Shown piece by piece: positions 33,094 to 46,024 of a stretch of 64,000 bases of DNA. Every line of letters begins with the position of its first letter. The first letter of the stretch is position 1. The stretch covers positions 3,224,001 through 3,288,000 of the forward strand of contig CP075494.1 in NCBI GenBank assembly GCA_021613535.1. The letters run 5' to 3'. The notes under the pieces were generated by a model. It saw only the letters and a program-made list of their open reading frames with translations. It ran no database searches and was not told the origin of the DNA. The DNA comes from Adineta vaga. Its lineage: Eukaryota; Rotifera. The position numbers and the translations under genes are program-made.

Positions 33094-35208
33094 TTAATTC
33101 CACGTATCATCGAGCAAATCAAGTGGTGATAATGATTCGACATAAGGAATTCGTTTGACAGGTAATGGTATGGATGGTTTTTGCGTCTTTAGAAATTGTT
33201 CGAATTTTGCTCTTAGATCACCGATAAATATGTTCACTTGTTTAATCTCTTCATTAAGTTGTTGAGAGAGAGGTGATAGCAAATTCACTATTTCTATTTT
33301 TGCATTTTCTAAAAACGTTTTGAATATTTCCTGATCGAATTGATTCGAATTGTGCTGATCTGGTTCATTTGTAGGTTTACTCAAATCCTCGATTCCTTTT
33401 TTGAGACTTTTCAAATCACTGGCGAGATTGCTCAATTGCTGTTGTTTGTCAAGTAAATCTTGAAGTTGATGTCGAAGTTGGTTTTGTTCTTCGAGCAACT
33501 GACTAATATTCGTTTTATTATGTTTCGTTACCAATTGGTTGATTGTATTCTGATTATTAGCTTCCATTTCGGAGAACTTCTTCTGCAAATCAACACATTG
33601 TTTAGTAAGATCTGTTAACGAATTACGTAATCGATCGATTTCATCGAAAGCATTTCTTGTCAATATATTTGATTCATCAATTTGAGTTGATTTTATTTCC
33701 AATTCCTGTTTAATCAATTCCAGCTGTTGAAGAACTTCTTTTGAGTTCTTCGTATTGATATCGTTGATTGTTTGATTAAGCTCTTGACAAGATGATTGAC
33801 AATTCGAGAGTCCTACGCTCAATCGATCTAATTCATTAGTATGATGAATAATGTCTTTTTGAGCTTGAGAAAGACGTAAGTCAAGATCTTTTAAAACATT
33901 CGGTTGAATTAATAGTTTCCGAATTTGAATGATATCTTGACTGAGAGAAGGTATTCGATCAAGGAGAGAAAGAGCTTGTTGAATTCGATCTAGTTGATCC
34001 TTCAAACTGTCGAGATTCTTGGTAAATATCTCGAGTTTATTAAGATCAGAATGACGAGCATTGATAATTTGCTCAATATGTTGAGATAATTGATCGAGTG
34101 CATTTCGTTGAAGAAAAAGATTTTGAATGGAAACTGTATGTTGTTTTTGTTGATCATGTAGTCCTGTGATTTTCTCATCAAGATCAGCGTTTGTTTTGCC
34201 TACTTCACTTTTGTATTTCTTTAGTTCTACATGATATTGGTTGAATTGATTGCCTAATTTGCTCATGTCCTCGTCATGTCTAGTTTTGTCTTCGCCATAT
34301 TTCTCTTCAAATCGTCTGACACGTCCCAGTAACGCATCATGTTCTTGTCTCAGTTCGTTGTAGTTTTTTTCGAGCTGCTCAATTCGACGGAGTTGACCTC
34401 TGAAATAGAAATTCTTCATGCATTTATTCTGTCAAAAGTGTAGAGCTATCTTGAAATATTTATATAACTTACTGTGGTGTGGAGTTTTTCAAATGTTCAT
34501 CCACCAGTTCCTAGAAAGAAAAAACACGACTTCAAAATGAAAATATTTTCTCTGTGTAATGATCATACTTTAATAAAACTACGATTATTATACAATTTCA
34601 TTTCTCGTACTTTTTTGGCATGTGTCGCCTTAATATATAAATATCACATGTGCATGTGACACGAACTGAATACGCAATATTGAACATACTTCAAGTTGTC
34701 GACGCAATCGTGCATTTTCTTTATCAGTTTGTTCAGCTTGCTCTCGACGATCAACTTCAATCTGTCGATTGATATATTCACAACTACAAAAAACTCATCG
34801 CTATTATCGAATGATACAAAACAAAACAATCCATACTCTTCGAGAAGTTGATCGAGAAATTGTTGGGCAAATGGTATAGCGTGTTGTCGATTATTGACAT
34901 GTCGTGTTTGTGTTGCCACGACAGATTCATTGCCTCTCGGAAGCTTTCCTCACAAATATCAAATCTTTATTTGAATAGTACAATAATGAATGTTGCACTT
35001 ACAAGAGCTGCTTTTCGTAATCTTTCTTCGAGCAGTTTAGTGTATCGTTTCGTATCGGATGTTTCATCGGATGGAACAATTTGTCTTGAATAATTGAATA
35101 GAGATATTACAGAGAAGTAGACAGTTGTGTGAGAAAAACTTACGCAGATCGTGTGCGGCGACGACGTCGGCGTCGTCGTTCTGTTCGTTCTTCATCAGAA
35201 TTGGACAT
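33094..35208 (-). CDS. Six-exon long coiled-coil protein
   Basis: Exons read from 35208: MSNSDEERTERRRRRR (an arginine block), SDETSDTKRYTKLLEERLRKAAL, ESVVATQTRHVNNRQHAIPF, CEYINRQIEVDRREQAEQTD, ELVDEHLKNSTP, and the long last exon (about 34398-33094) from QLRRIEQLEKNYNELRQEH to LSPLDLLDDTWN. All junctions use GT-AG and keep phase. Nearly the whole protein (about 550 residues) shows coiled-coil heptads rich in Gln, Leu, Asn and Asp. No enzyme domain or membrane segment is seen. A structural, cytoskeletal or centrosomal role is a guess from composition. The first five exon boundaries were located by eye and are approximate. Confidence 0.75.
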
Positions 35209-35282
35209 ATTAAAATCAAGTCTGTTATGGATTGATTTATATCTTAAAAAAAAGAAGCAGAAAAGTTAGGAAAGTTTATGTT

Positions 35283-38200
35283 TTAACAGCAATGGATTTT
35301 GCGTGTCTTCTCAATTTGTGCCTTTTCACATTCAACTAAATCGTTATATTCTTCAAGTGTTCCTAATCGATAGCCATACAAGTCAGTATCCATCCAAGAT
35401 AAAGGTTTTTGAGGAGCAAATTCACCATCTTCATTTCGAATAGAGATACCCGGTTTTTGATAGAAATCATAAAGATACCATGAAGACAATTTTTCTTCGG
35501 TATTCATATCGTTCAAAGGTGTTATTAGTAAGATTTTATTTTCATCCAGTTTCATTCGACGACGGACTTTCGAAGTTAAATTAGGTTTTGCACGGCAGAT
35601 TATTTCAACTAGACTTTTGACAAGATCATTTGTCTCCATGTCATAGGTAAGTTTAATGTCTTTGGTGTGCTCGTCAAGAATTGTTTGTACTGCAAACGCC
35701 ACAACAAACTGAGCAACGTGTTTAATGAGAGATTCAATTAAGGCTTGATCTGTTTCGGTTGACGAATCGACTTTATTTTTACGGCGAAAATACCGACATA
35801 TACGATGACAACAGCTACAAAATGTTGTTGATTCTTCGAAATTTTATTTTAATCTCAATAATTGTTCTTCATAACGATCAGCAAGTTCACGAGCTATTTG
35901 TCGTGCTAAATCGACCAGTTCTAGAATATCTCGATCTTCGATAAGGGCTGACATTCTAGTTTGATATTTGTTGTATTCATGGTTCTTCAGGATAAAACTA
36001 ATTCTCTTGGCTGCACTACTGACAATTCCACCACCATTAGGTATCGCAGCACCTATAATATCGCCCAACAATCCTAAACCATCTGCAATACTGTAAACAA
36101 GAATAAATATATACACAATCTCTGTTAATATTTGTTCCGTATGCAAATATATCCAACTTACTACGATTCAGTACCTGTTCGATCATGTTTAACTATGGGC
36201 TCATTATCACCATCTCCACTTATTACCGACATGGCTGTAAACTTATGCGAAAGAGAGCATCGCATCTTTCTATAGAAAATTTTTCGATTATCATTTGGAT
36301 CTTTAGTAAAATGCTTTTCATCAGCTTTAATTTCATTTCGAGTAGTATTGATCTTTTGTAGATCGGGAAACTTGTTAACTAAAAGTGAGACTATTAGTTT
36401 GTTGGTTTCTTCGTGATCGTTTGTTTGAAAAACGTTCTTCATATTGGTTATTTGCAGCACATGTTCGAAGTTTTCGGTTTGTGTAGTCGTTTGTTTCTCT
36501 TTTAAGTTTCGTAATTCATTTAATATGCGATGCCAAGCATTTTCGACGCTAGAAAATTGATCAAGCATCATTAAGTTGGTCCAGATTGATCATAGCTGCT
36601 GCAACATGTTTTTGATTTTCGTGCAAATTACAAAGAACAGCAAAAGAAAGAACTGAATGAATATCGTTTGGATCTTTTTCGATTGTTTGTTCGCACAAAT
36701 GCACTATTTTATGGTATGTTCTGTTAGCCATCGGTTCTCTATTTGAATTCTGTGATAATCTAAAACTTTGGTCCAATAATAAAGCAAACACAAGAGATAA
36801 ATCATTCGACCAATCTGATTGTGTTTTTGACATGGATGAAAGTTGTTGTATCAGAGACTGCAATGGAAAAGTTGGATAATAACAAAGCTATCTCGAGGAT
36901 AAGTCTGGATGTTTAAATTTTGATTACTAACTGCAAGAGATGTGCAATTGCACTATAATTGATACGATCGAATTCTATTGACTATTAAAAAGCTCGGAAA
37001 ACTAGCTCACGTTTAATATCCTATAAATCTATGTAAGTGTTTAGATAACAATTTATCTTACTTCATAATAGTGTTTTAGAGTACACAAATCAGTGTCCAT
37101 CCGTTCCAATTGCAATGCTAATCGTTTATCATAAATACACGCTTCTAATTGGCCCATTTTGTAAAGCACTTCTCCTCGTTCGTATAATATGTCCGATCGA
37201 TGTGGAGCTAGTTTATGTGCTCTTGTCAGATAGTCTAATGCCTGTGAATGCATGTTATCACCTTGACTTTGCAGCATGCCCAATCGAAATAAAGCTTTTG
37301 TATAATTTTTATCTTGTTTTAGCACATCCTCAAACATTGTTTTCGCAAGATCAGTTTTCCCAGATGCATAATGAGTTAAGCCAATATAAAATAAAGTTTC
37401 AAGATGATCCTTCTTCTTTGACACGCGCTCCAGAGCATCATAAAAATGTTGCAAAGCACCAGAATACTCGTGTAATTCATATTCAGCGATACCATAATAA
37501 AAATAACTATGAAATGTTGCTATTGCTGTATTACACTCATTATAACATGTCTTTTTTAGTTTATCGAATGTTGCTCGAGCTGTTTCATCTTCATTGGCAG
37601 ACATTAGGGCTCGTGCTAAACAATATATATAATATTTGGTCGGTTGGAAGCATCGATGATTTGCATCCGCAATATCTTTCAATGCTTTATCATGTTGATT
37701 AATCTCGCTATACACGAGACCTCGACTTAAATATCCTTTATGGATGTAAATCTCATTTTGATTGCATTGAATATAAATAGTGTAATCAATGAGAGCTTCG
37801 GCGTATCGACCAATTAATTGATAGGCAAAAGCGCGTTTGTAATATACTCTACCGTCAGTATATTGCGGTGAAAATGTCAATGCTTGATCGAAATTTTCAA
37901 TTGCCCGATGAATCTCAATGTATTCATCTAGTTCAAGACGAGCACATCCACAATAATACAGCGATTACAAAGTGGCAGGTGATATTTCATTGAAAATAAT
38001 CACAGCTGCACAATAATTACCTTCTGATGCTCTCTGACGACCAAGTTCAATTTGTTTACTATCCTACATAGAACGTTACGGAAAAATCTTTGTCATTTCG
38101 TCTATCTCCGTTGAAAATTGATCTGAGATGCCCTATCGATTATAAAACTCGAAGTCTTCTCTAATAAGGATATCATTGAAATGAGTAAGTTAAGTTTTGA

Positions 38201-38860
38201 AGTGAAGAAATTTATGAAATATCTCGAGTCATCTATCTTTTCACAGCTGCCATTGACAAAGTGGGGCAAAAGGCCGAATATCAACTAAACAAGGTCTGAT
38301 TTGTCATTTATTTTACCGAAATTGCTTCTCGAATTGGAACGTCGACTGTGTTGTAGCTGGTGGATGACTTCTTTCCATTGGTATACCATCATCTTGATCG
38401 TCTGTAGGTTGCAACTAAAAAAATAGATTTTTATAAACAAATTCTTCCGTCATCAATAAGTCACGATATTAAGATGAAAATGGAATATGGGGTACTAAAT
38501 ATGCAGATTATATCACAAACATTTCGATGAATTCGGACAGATATTATCATTTGTGTTCCTTTATCGTCAACGAACTGATAGTGGTTTGTTCTCTTTAGAT
38601 ATCTGTATTCGGTATAGTAAAATTCGTTGAGAAATGTTCAAATGTATTCATTGAATTATGATTGACGAGATATTACTGTAGCTCACTTATTATCGATATT
38701 AGTCATATAAAACGAATGAATAAATAAAAGAATGAAATTTTACTTTTGTTATGGTAGTTGGTCGCGATGATTCCATTTGCTCTTTTAAATCATCTTCATT
38801 TGCCTCTCTCTTCACTTTAGTCTTTCGTTCAGATACGTTTCTAGATCGACTTGCAATCAT
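35283..38860 (-). pseudogene. Multi-exon TPR protein with two in-frame TAA codons and one frameshift
   Basis: Starts at 38860 (MIASRSRNVSERKTKVKREA). A short acidic exon follows (about 38310-38416), then a long exon with 6-7 TPR units (GRVYYKRAFAYQLIGRYAEA... KALFRLGMLQSQ... DILYERGEVLYKMGQ) to about 37066. Further exons follow at 36863-36146, about 36090-35700 and on to 35283 (ending KTRKIHCC). Splice sites join in phase. Breaks: TAA at 37965-37967 (context PATL-stop-SLYYCG), a one-base shift near 36565, and TAA at 35844-35846 (RLK-stop-NFEES). Coding sense resumes in the same frame after both stops. TPRs imply a scaffold. It is either a recent pseudogene or an error-bearing assembly. Confidence 0.7.
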
Positions 38861-39484
38861 AATTTGTTATTTATGAATGGAAAAACAACTGTAAAAAAAA
38901 CAGGAATTCTCCGTTTTTTTATTATTTTCTTCGCGTCGAATGTGTTGAAGTATTTATTTAGCTTCACAGAGAAATTTTGTTTGTTAGACGTTGCTATTCA
39001 AATTTCCGAAAACCTTGAAATGAGACAACGTTATCGCATATGCAAAAAAGAAAAACTTTTTTTTTCTTCTAAAGTTGATTTTTCTTCGTCTTCAAACATA
39101 CTGTTACATTAAGTGTTTCTGCATGTTTTTTCATGGACCAAGATCGAAAGAAACATTTTTTTTTCTTTATTGGTCTTTCTTCTATCAAACTATAAATATT
39201 AATAGTATACGTATGATTATTTTACATGAAGCAGCGGTTTCTCATTTCATTTCAAAGTTGATTTCATATGTTCTTGACTGTGTAGATGAGCGTAATAAAT
39301 TCACTTCATACTACATCTTTAAATAGTTTGAAGTATTGATATTTAAGTACACATAAATAGAGGGCGACTGTGTCGAGCGTAAAAACGATCGATAAAAGAA
39401 TTCATTGATTGGTTATAGACAATATGACTCATATATCTAACATGTATATTCTATTAATTCACATTTAAATTTTGATTTGAAATC
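38861..39484. other. Intergenic between divergent genes
   Basis: AT-rich, shared upstream region of the TPR gene and the GST. Nothing else recognised. Confidence 0.4.
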
Positions 39485-40307
39485 ATGAGCACAAGAATAG
39501 TCTCGAATACGATTAAACTTCGACTTCATTATTGGAATATTCGTGGACGTGTTCAAGCAGTTCGTTATATGCTTGAAGATATTTCATACAAACATAAAAA
39601 TGTTGATTATAAAGAAAGTTTTGAACCAATCAATACAATGATGAATACATGGGCGAAAAGAAAAGCTGATCAAACAGTATCTGGTCCATTTCGAACGTTA
39701 CCAATTCTTCATTGGAATGATACACATACATTTAGTCAATCATTAACACTCGGTTTGTTCAATTAACTTCCAAAATAAAATCAATCTTGTATTATTACTT
39801 TCAGGAGAATTATTAGCAAAAAAATTTGATTTATATGGTAAATTAACAAGAACAATCAATGATAAAGATTTTCTCGAAAGTTATCTCAATGGTGTTGTTT
39901 CATGTGCATATACAGATATTATATCAAATCTCATAACATGTTTATGGAGTATGATTGATTTCGTTGATGAAACAAATCCATCGAATCGTTTCTCTCGAAA
40001 AATTCCAAATGATCTCAAAGCTTTGAATGATTTACTTGAAAAAAGTTCAACAACGTTTTATTATGATCAAATTGAACCAACGATTGCGGATTATTTTGTT
40101 TTTGAAGCATTTACAATGGCACGAGATTATTCGAAGAAATTTTTACCAAATGAAGAAAATCGTCAAGCACTAATTAAACTTGAACAAGTCATGAAACAAC
40201 GGCCAGCAATAGCGAATTATTTCAAAAAAAATTCATTATCCAAACGTTTTACTGGTTCACCAAAAGAAATTCAATATTTAACAAAACTTGCTGAAACATT
40301 CAAATAA
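39485..40307 (+). CDS. Glutathione S-transferase, sigma-like
   Basis: Two exons (39485-39752, 39805-40307) with a 52-bp GT-AG intron splitting a Gly codon join to about 255 residues. The N-terminal thioredoxin-like domain shows LRLHYWNIRGRVQAVRYMLE, with Tyr in HYWN at the usual catalytic position of sigma/mu GSTs, and the FRTLPILHW cis-Pro segment. FSQSLTLGELLAKKFDLYGK matches the glutathione-binding QS motif. The helical C-terminal domain follows (DYFVFEAFTMARDY, KLEQVMKQRPAIANYFK). It is slightly longer than the usual 200-220 residues. Function: glutathione conjugation or prostaglandin-type isomerisation, cytosolic. It appears intact. Confidence 0.9.
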
Positions 40308-40690
40308 CTTTTCCGTTTTCTCATGATTTCAACAAGGAAACATGATTCATTTACTAAGAGAAACACTAGGAACTATTCATTTATTTCAAATGTATTTTTT
40401 TCATCATAGATTTGATTTATAGAATAGAAAAAAATGTGTGCATAGTATGCATGCTTATAAATGCCATTACTTAATGGTTGATTTCAGACCATGGCTTTTT
40501 ATATTGCTAAGAGAGGGTGTGAGTGTGGGTCAGGGTGAGGGTTAAGAGTATAGCCTGCTCTACACCCACACACCCACAGCCAGACACACTCTCAAGATGC
40601 ATCAAATATGTATTCATTAAAAATAGATAGTTGGATAGAATAAATTGTCAACAAATCTTGTTTAAAGATAAATAGGAATGATAACTTTTG
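40308..40690. other. Intergenic with the longest telomere-like inverted repeat
   Basis: AT-rich apart from the repeat at 40511-40600. Confidence 0.5.
40511..40600 (+). repeat. Telomere-like inverted repeat, long copy
   Basis: The G-rich arm (about 40511-40541: GAGAGGGTGTGAGTGTGGGT then CAGGGTGAGGG) and the C-rich arm (about 40560-40597: TACACCCACACACCCACAGC then CAGACACACTCTC) face each other. The right end reads CTCAAGATGCATC, shared with the half site at 8049. Confidence 0.75.
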
Positions 40691-42437
40691 TTATTGAATC
40701 CAAATTCGAATTTTGCCAAAATGACGTGCTTCTCTAAATACAATATATGTTGATGGTAATTGGGATTTTGCCCATGTCAACTATTTATCCGGGGTGGACA
40801 AGCATTCCGATGGTCCATTAAAAGGATCATCTGCGCATTTAACCACTAGTAATCGAAGAGTTTTCATACTAGACAGAAGTTCAAGAATATTCTCACGAGT
40901 TTCCACACGTATAATTAGCGTTTCGCACTGTTGGGCAAGAGTCAGACGACTGAGTATTTGACATCGATTACGATCGAAATATTGTGGACTATCGGTTGAT
41001 GAAAATCCACATAAATCTAGTTCACGAATAGAGCTATTAGTAATGTATTCAATTAGTCCAAGTGAAGTAGACGATGGCCATTTCCATACGACAAGTCGAT
41101 GCAAGTGTGGTGCTGTGTTCAATAAAGTCAGTAGATGATCATTAGTTTCATCTTTTTCGATATACAATTCCAGATATTGCAGTTTATGAAGACTTGGGAT
41201 GGCTATCTCGAATTGGTCATTCGTTGGAAGTGTTAATACCAGAGAGTGGAGGTTGTAAAAACAAATCGGTAATGATGTTGTTTGCTGTTCGTTAGGAAAG
41301 TGTGCATAATTTAATGAACGCACACGGTTGTACGAATGATGAAGAACACATGTTATTTGAGATTGTAAATGAATATTAGGAGCACCTTCATAGAAATGAT
41401 TGGACATGTACGGAAGAGTATAGAGATAAATATTGTCTGCTTGAACCTCTTGCCAATCACAACGAACACACCAATGATGTTCTTGTAACCAAAAATTATT
41501 ATTAAATGAATTTACTAAGGCAGTCACTTGATCTTCGATACTCCGGTTTGAACAAGCTTTGTACTGGATTAGAAAGCAAAAATTTTGGAGCATAGGTAGA
41601 TGTTCAGAAATGAGAGTTTGCCACTGAAAACCATTCGCTGCCATTGGAAGTGTAGCAATAAGTTTTAGATATTCTAGGTTTGGCATAGACGAAAGAAGAT
41701 TAACTAGAACATGGAATTTACTACCAAAGTTAAGATTCATAGTTTCTTTATTCGCTCGGATATATGCAATGCTTGTTGGTATCCACAGCGGCTTTCACAT
41801 TTCAAGAATGCGTTCTCTAAATAAGGTGTATGTTGGAAAATTCTAGATACTTCATCTGGATAACTGCTCAGATCTGGTAATTCCACGTATTTTAACGATG
41901 AAGAAATCGTGCTCAAAGTGGGAAAATATGTATTGCTAGCTAGTTTACCGATATCTAAATAAAGGTGACGAGCTTCGGTAAACACCAGATTTGATTGAAT
42001 ATTGACGTAAGAGTTTGTGCATCATACAATATTTCGAATCGACAAATACTAAGATGAGTTAAGTTTGACAAGTCGTTCATTCGTGTCATCAGTTGTTGCC
42101 AGATCTGAAGTGATTCTATGTGTTCAAGTAATAAAAACTGAAGAGATACAAATCGATCAAGACGAAGATTTTGTGAAAGAAATGCATTGGTCTGTGATGG
42201 ATAATCGGCACTTGAACATAGACGAAATGAGCGAATCAATGGTGAATAATATTGATAAAATTCATCAAAATCATATTCCGAAATGAATTTTAAATCAGCA
42301 CTGTACAGTTGAAAATGATCAATGAGAAGGCGACGAAAATAACTGTTAAGCGAATGAAAAATATGGATGAGATCTCCAGTCGAAAGATAAGGAAAAACCA
42401 TCAACCATAATTCGGCAGGTAAACTTTTCATTGACAT
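40691..42437 (-). pseudogene. F-box / leucine-rich-repeat protein, broken
   Basis: Begins at 42437 with an F-box (MKSLPAELWLMVFPYLSTGDLIHIFHSLN), followed by LRR-like segments (LTHLSICRFEIL; MPNLEYLKLI; LHKLQYLELYIE; IRELDLCGFSS; LLSSMKTLRLLVV). Three breaks are seen: one-base shifts near 41968 and 41744, and a TAG at 40781-40783 after which the same frame continues to a plausible C-terminus (LPSTYIVF...KIRIWIQ) ending at 40691. F-box/LRR proteins choose substrates for SCF ubiquitin ligases. Restored, it would be about 580 residues. Either a pseudogene or an assembly with dropped bases. Confidence 0.8.
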
Positions 42438-43049
42438 TTTTCTTTGTTTCTTCCTAAGTTTCGATAAATCAGAATTAAATTTATGAAAAAAAACGTTAAC
42501 TAGATGAAGTAATGCTTACCAAAAATAAACTGAAAGTGAAGGTTTTCTAGAGAAAATAAGAAAAGAAAAAAACCCACTGTAATTGTCAGAAGTTGCAGAG
42601 AAAATACCCAACGCAACTGATGGTGACCTCTATTTGAAACAAACAACAGTAAAAAATTGAATACTTATGTAAATATTTCTTTTATAAACTATAAATTAAT
42701 GTTGATTGGTCATTTTCAATCATTATGATATGATCGCAATGAACGAATGGAAAAGACCAATTCTCACTGCCAGTTTTCTGTTCATACAGAGCACAAGAAG
42801 AATAATGTACACATACATTTAACCAAAATAGAGTTAATCCTGAACAACACACTTTTTAGCGAAATTTGGAACTATTCAATCAATTCACATGTCTTTTATT
42901 ATAAAGAGAGAGATTAACAGCATAAGAGCACGTGAGAAAATAAGACATAAATAATGTTTTTTCTTGGAAATTAATTATTCATCAGATGTTTATACTACTA
43001 AAATCAGTCAACAGTTAAGCGAGTCTCTCTCAAAGAGCGTTGTCTATTC
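42438..43049. other. Intergenic
   Basis: AT-rich; nothing recognised. Confidence 0.4.
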
Positions 43050-43345
43050 TTTTAATTATCAATCCACATCTTCAACAATTCTACTAGTGCTCAAACCATA
43101 AGCAATATAAATACCATATGGGATAAGACGGATAACACCGAGCATGACTTGAACCAATATCATTTTGACTCACTGATGATCAGTATTTGATTTAACAAGT
43201 ACTCTTGTCTGTTGAATATTATAATTAGTTAACATCATGCTCGTGATAAGTACGCACTCTTGAAAAGATCGGTTATAAGAAAGAAGAAGTCAACGTAGAT
43301 TGTAAATTTTTGAGCATGGAATAATTATCAATGGCATAATGATTA
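43050..43345 (-). pseudogene. Deleted relic of the neighbouring rhodopsin-like receptor
   Basis: About 295 bases align with two separated parts of the receptor gene at 44274-45089: the TM5-TM7 end (43055-43228) joined directly to the TM1 start (43230-43345). The internal part is deleted at the repeated word AGTTAAC. Many stops and substitutions are present. It is an old tandem duplicate. Confidence 0.75.
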
Positions 43346-44091
43346 TTTTCGTTGATAAAATGTGAATATCAAATATTGGAAATCTGTGTCATCCGTTCCA
43401 CTTATCGTCTGTCATTGTAGAACATATATGATGAACTTGAGTGAAATGCCGTTTCATGTTTTCGAATTTTTGCATATATATCTGTCTATTGTAATACAAA
43501 AAGCTGCACATATAACATAAGTAACAAATTATTTTAATCAGCAACAATTATGGGATGAATGAGTTCGTCAAAACTCAACATGTTTTTCTTTTCTCTACTC
43601 ATGTACTGACTCTGCATTAATCTGTATAAGAACTATAGGGGTGATACTTTTAACAAGTAATTTCTTTTTGTTCAATTAAAAAGAAACCATTTGCTCTTGG
43701 TTTTCATTTATGACTTCCAGTAGACACAACTCTAACATCCATAGATCAAAAACATTTCCTCGCTCTGTTCTTTGATTGAAATAAGTTGATTTTGACAAAG
43801 AATTTCTTCTTGTGGAAGAAATGTTTGTTTGTCATTTCTAACTTTTTACTTTTTTATGGTTACACTAGGGAAACATGCTCGGATTACTGACTGAAAAATT
43901 GGAAATTGTCCTGGTAGTTCAAATGTATTTTGATCCATATAGATTTAGCGTTGCTAGAATGCATAGAATAGGAAAAGTGCGTGTCTAGATACATGCTCAC
44001 AATACCATTAATTTTATACTATGAAGGAAAATATTAAAACGAAGAGTGTTTGACAAACTAAGACACAAAAAATAATGTTTTTTCTTTCAAA
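43346..44091. other. Intergenic
   Basis: AT-rich; nothing recognised. Confidence 0.4.
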
Positions 44092-45089
44092 TTATTTATT
44101 GATTACATGTAACGGAATACGAAACGTAGTTGGACGTGGATTGATTTGATTTCGTCTCTTCAAACAGAATAGTTGATGTTTAAAATTTCGTCGAAAACGA
44201 TTTGATGAAATCAAGAATGTGTAACAACTTCCCTAAAAAAAACACGTATAAACATATGATAATAGAGAATGAATTAACTTACAGCAAAATAAAAATATGT
44301 GATCATACTAATAACTGTCGATGCAAAATATTCTTTTAATTGTCGATCAACATCTTTAACAACTCCACTTGTACTCAAACTGTAGATCCTCTGAAGACCA
44401 TATGGAATGAAACTGATCACAACAAGTATGACTTGAACCAAAGCCATTCTGACTAATTGACGATCAGCAAATTTCTCTGCTAGAACTCTTACCTGTTGAA
44501 TATTATAATAAGTTAACCATCCGAATATAATTAAAATTGAACATGGTATTATACAAACAACACCAAGTAGATAAAATGCAGTGTAATTAGAATAAATTGC
44601 ATTCGTGATTATACAAGTGTTAGTAGTTGGTGAAATATCATAGAACAAAAGAACAGGTATTCCATGTAAACAACTCAATAGAATAACAATGAAGATCATT
44701 CGATGAGCCGATTTTATATTACTATAATTTCGGATAGAAATCCTTCTTGATGTCACTAAAAATTGATCGATTGCAGCTAAACATGAACAACTCATTGCAA
44801 TAACAGTAGGAATGACAAGAAAATAGTATCGTAGTTTACATCCTGCTCGTGAAATGTTGGCTAAATCAAAACCATAACTTACACTTAAAATACGAGCAGG
44901 AATATTAAATAGGAGATAAAGAAGATTGTTGATGGATCCAACAAGAAAATAAAATGTGCAAGGAGTTGAACGATAAGTATGCACTCTTGAAAATACCAAA
45001 ATATTCACTCCATTGCTAATAACACCGGCTATAAGAAAGAAGAAGCCAGCATAGATAGTAAATTGTTGAGCATCGTATATCAATGCCAT
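44092..45089 (-). CDS. Rhodopsin-like GPCR (rotifer chemoreceptor or peptide-receptor type)
   Basis: Seven hydrophobic segments are visible in the first exon (45089 to about 44283): TM1 FTIYAGFFFLIAGVISNGVN with the GVxxN motif, TM2 TFYFLVGSINNLLYLLFNIP, TM3 around YYFLVIPTVIAMSCSCLAAID followed by QFLVTSRR, TM4 MIFIVILLSCLHGIPVLLF, TM5 YLLGVVCIIPCSILIIFGWL, TM6 LVQVILVVISFIPYGLQRIY and TM7 STVISMITYFYF. Cysteines for the TM3-loop disulphide are present. A donor GTAAGT leads to a last exon (about 44234-44092) with a basic cytoplasmic tail (SSNRFRRNFKHQLFCLKRR). An extra AC near 44219 puts most of that tail out of frame, so the C-terminus is uncertain. The ligand cannot be inferred. Confidence 0.75.
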
Positions 45090-45264
45090 GGTATACTTGT
45101 TCTCGTTGATAAAATATGAAAAGTGTTTGACTATAAACGCGTCTGTGTATCTAATAAAATATCTGATGCGTTGAATTCATCAATTTTTTACGAAAGAAAA
45201 AATTTATTCTATTCTTACAGCTTTGAATTGCGTCATTATCTCTTTCACGAGACATATCCCCCTA
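45090..45264. other. Receptor upstream region
   Basis: Short AT-rich spacer up to the inverted-repeat element. Confidence 0.4.
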
Positions 45265-46022
45265 CCCAAAAATAATCACACGATATTTTTAACCTAGCAG
45301 CACTATACATTAATATTCTGATAGCCCATGAAATTTCCTGCAACTTCATATATACATATATATATAAATTTTGAGTTGCAGTTTTTGTTTAGAAAAGATT
45401 CAAGTAAATCACAGACACCCACATCGTCAGATTCTCCCAACATGGAAATCTTTTTGTTTGAAATATAGAGTAATTTCTCGCGAAAATAAGTGTACATTCT
45501 GTAATTTTGTTGGTTTTCGCTTGCAATTTTTTGATGACAAAATGTTCGAGTATTGTCAACATATTCTCATCTTCAAATACTTCGCATAAACTATTTCTAT
45601 TAACCAAGTAAGAAATATGAATAATAAAAAGTTCATTAGATTTGATATCGATGCTGTCTGATCTGGCAGAAGTCATTTTTCACAGAGATATCAGCTGGAT
45701 TCTCAGTAGTATTTGATCTGGAAACGTGATGTGTGAGTGTATTAACAATATTCGAAGTGCTAATCATCAAATATTTGCAATATATGATTGGTGAAAGTGC
45801 AGAGTGATAGAGAATTTTCCGCGCTTTCAGAATCTACCCTTATTTTCGTGAGAAACTATTCTATATTTCAAAGAAAAAGATTTCCATGTTGGGAGAATCT
45901 GACGATGTGGGTGTCTGTGATGTACTTGAATCTTTTCTAAACAAAAACTGCAACTCCATGGGCTATCAGAATATTAATTTATAGTGCTGCTAGGTTGAAA
46001 ATACCGTGTGATTCTTTTTGGC
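45265..46022. mobile_element. TA-flanked inverted-repeat (fold-back) element, 758 bp
   Basis: Arms of about 190-225 bases (45265-45490 and 45835-46022) are nearly perfect inverted copies: CCCAAAAATAATCACACG on the left against GCCAAAAAGAATCACACG on the right, then AACCTAGCAGCACTATA. TA flanks both ends (45263-45264, 46023-46024). The left arm has an extra AT-rich stretch near 45345-45370. The middle 340 bases contain no convincing ORF. It is a non-autonomous MITE or fold-back. Confidence 0.8.
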
Positions 46023-46024
46023 TA

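Noticed and set aside
37115-37702. 195-codon plus-strand reading frame opposite the TPR gene
   Set aside because: It is the antisense shadow of the TPR exon, which has clear repeat structure on the minus strand.
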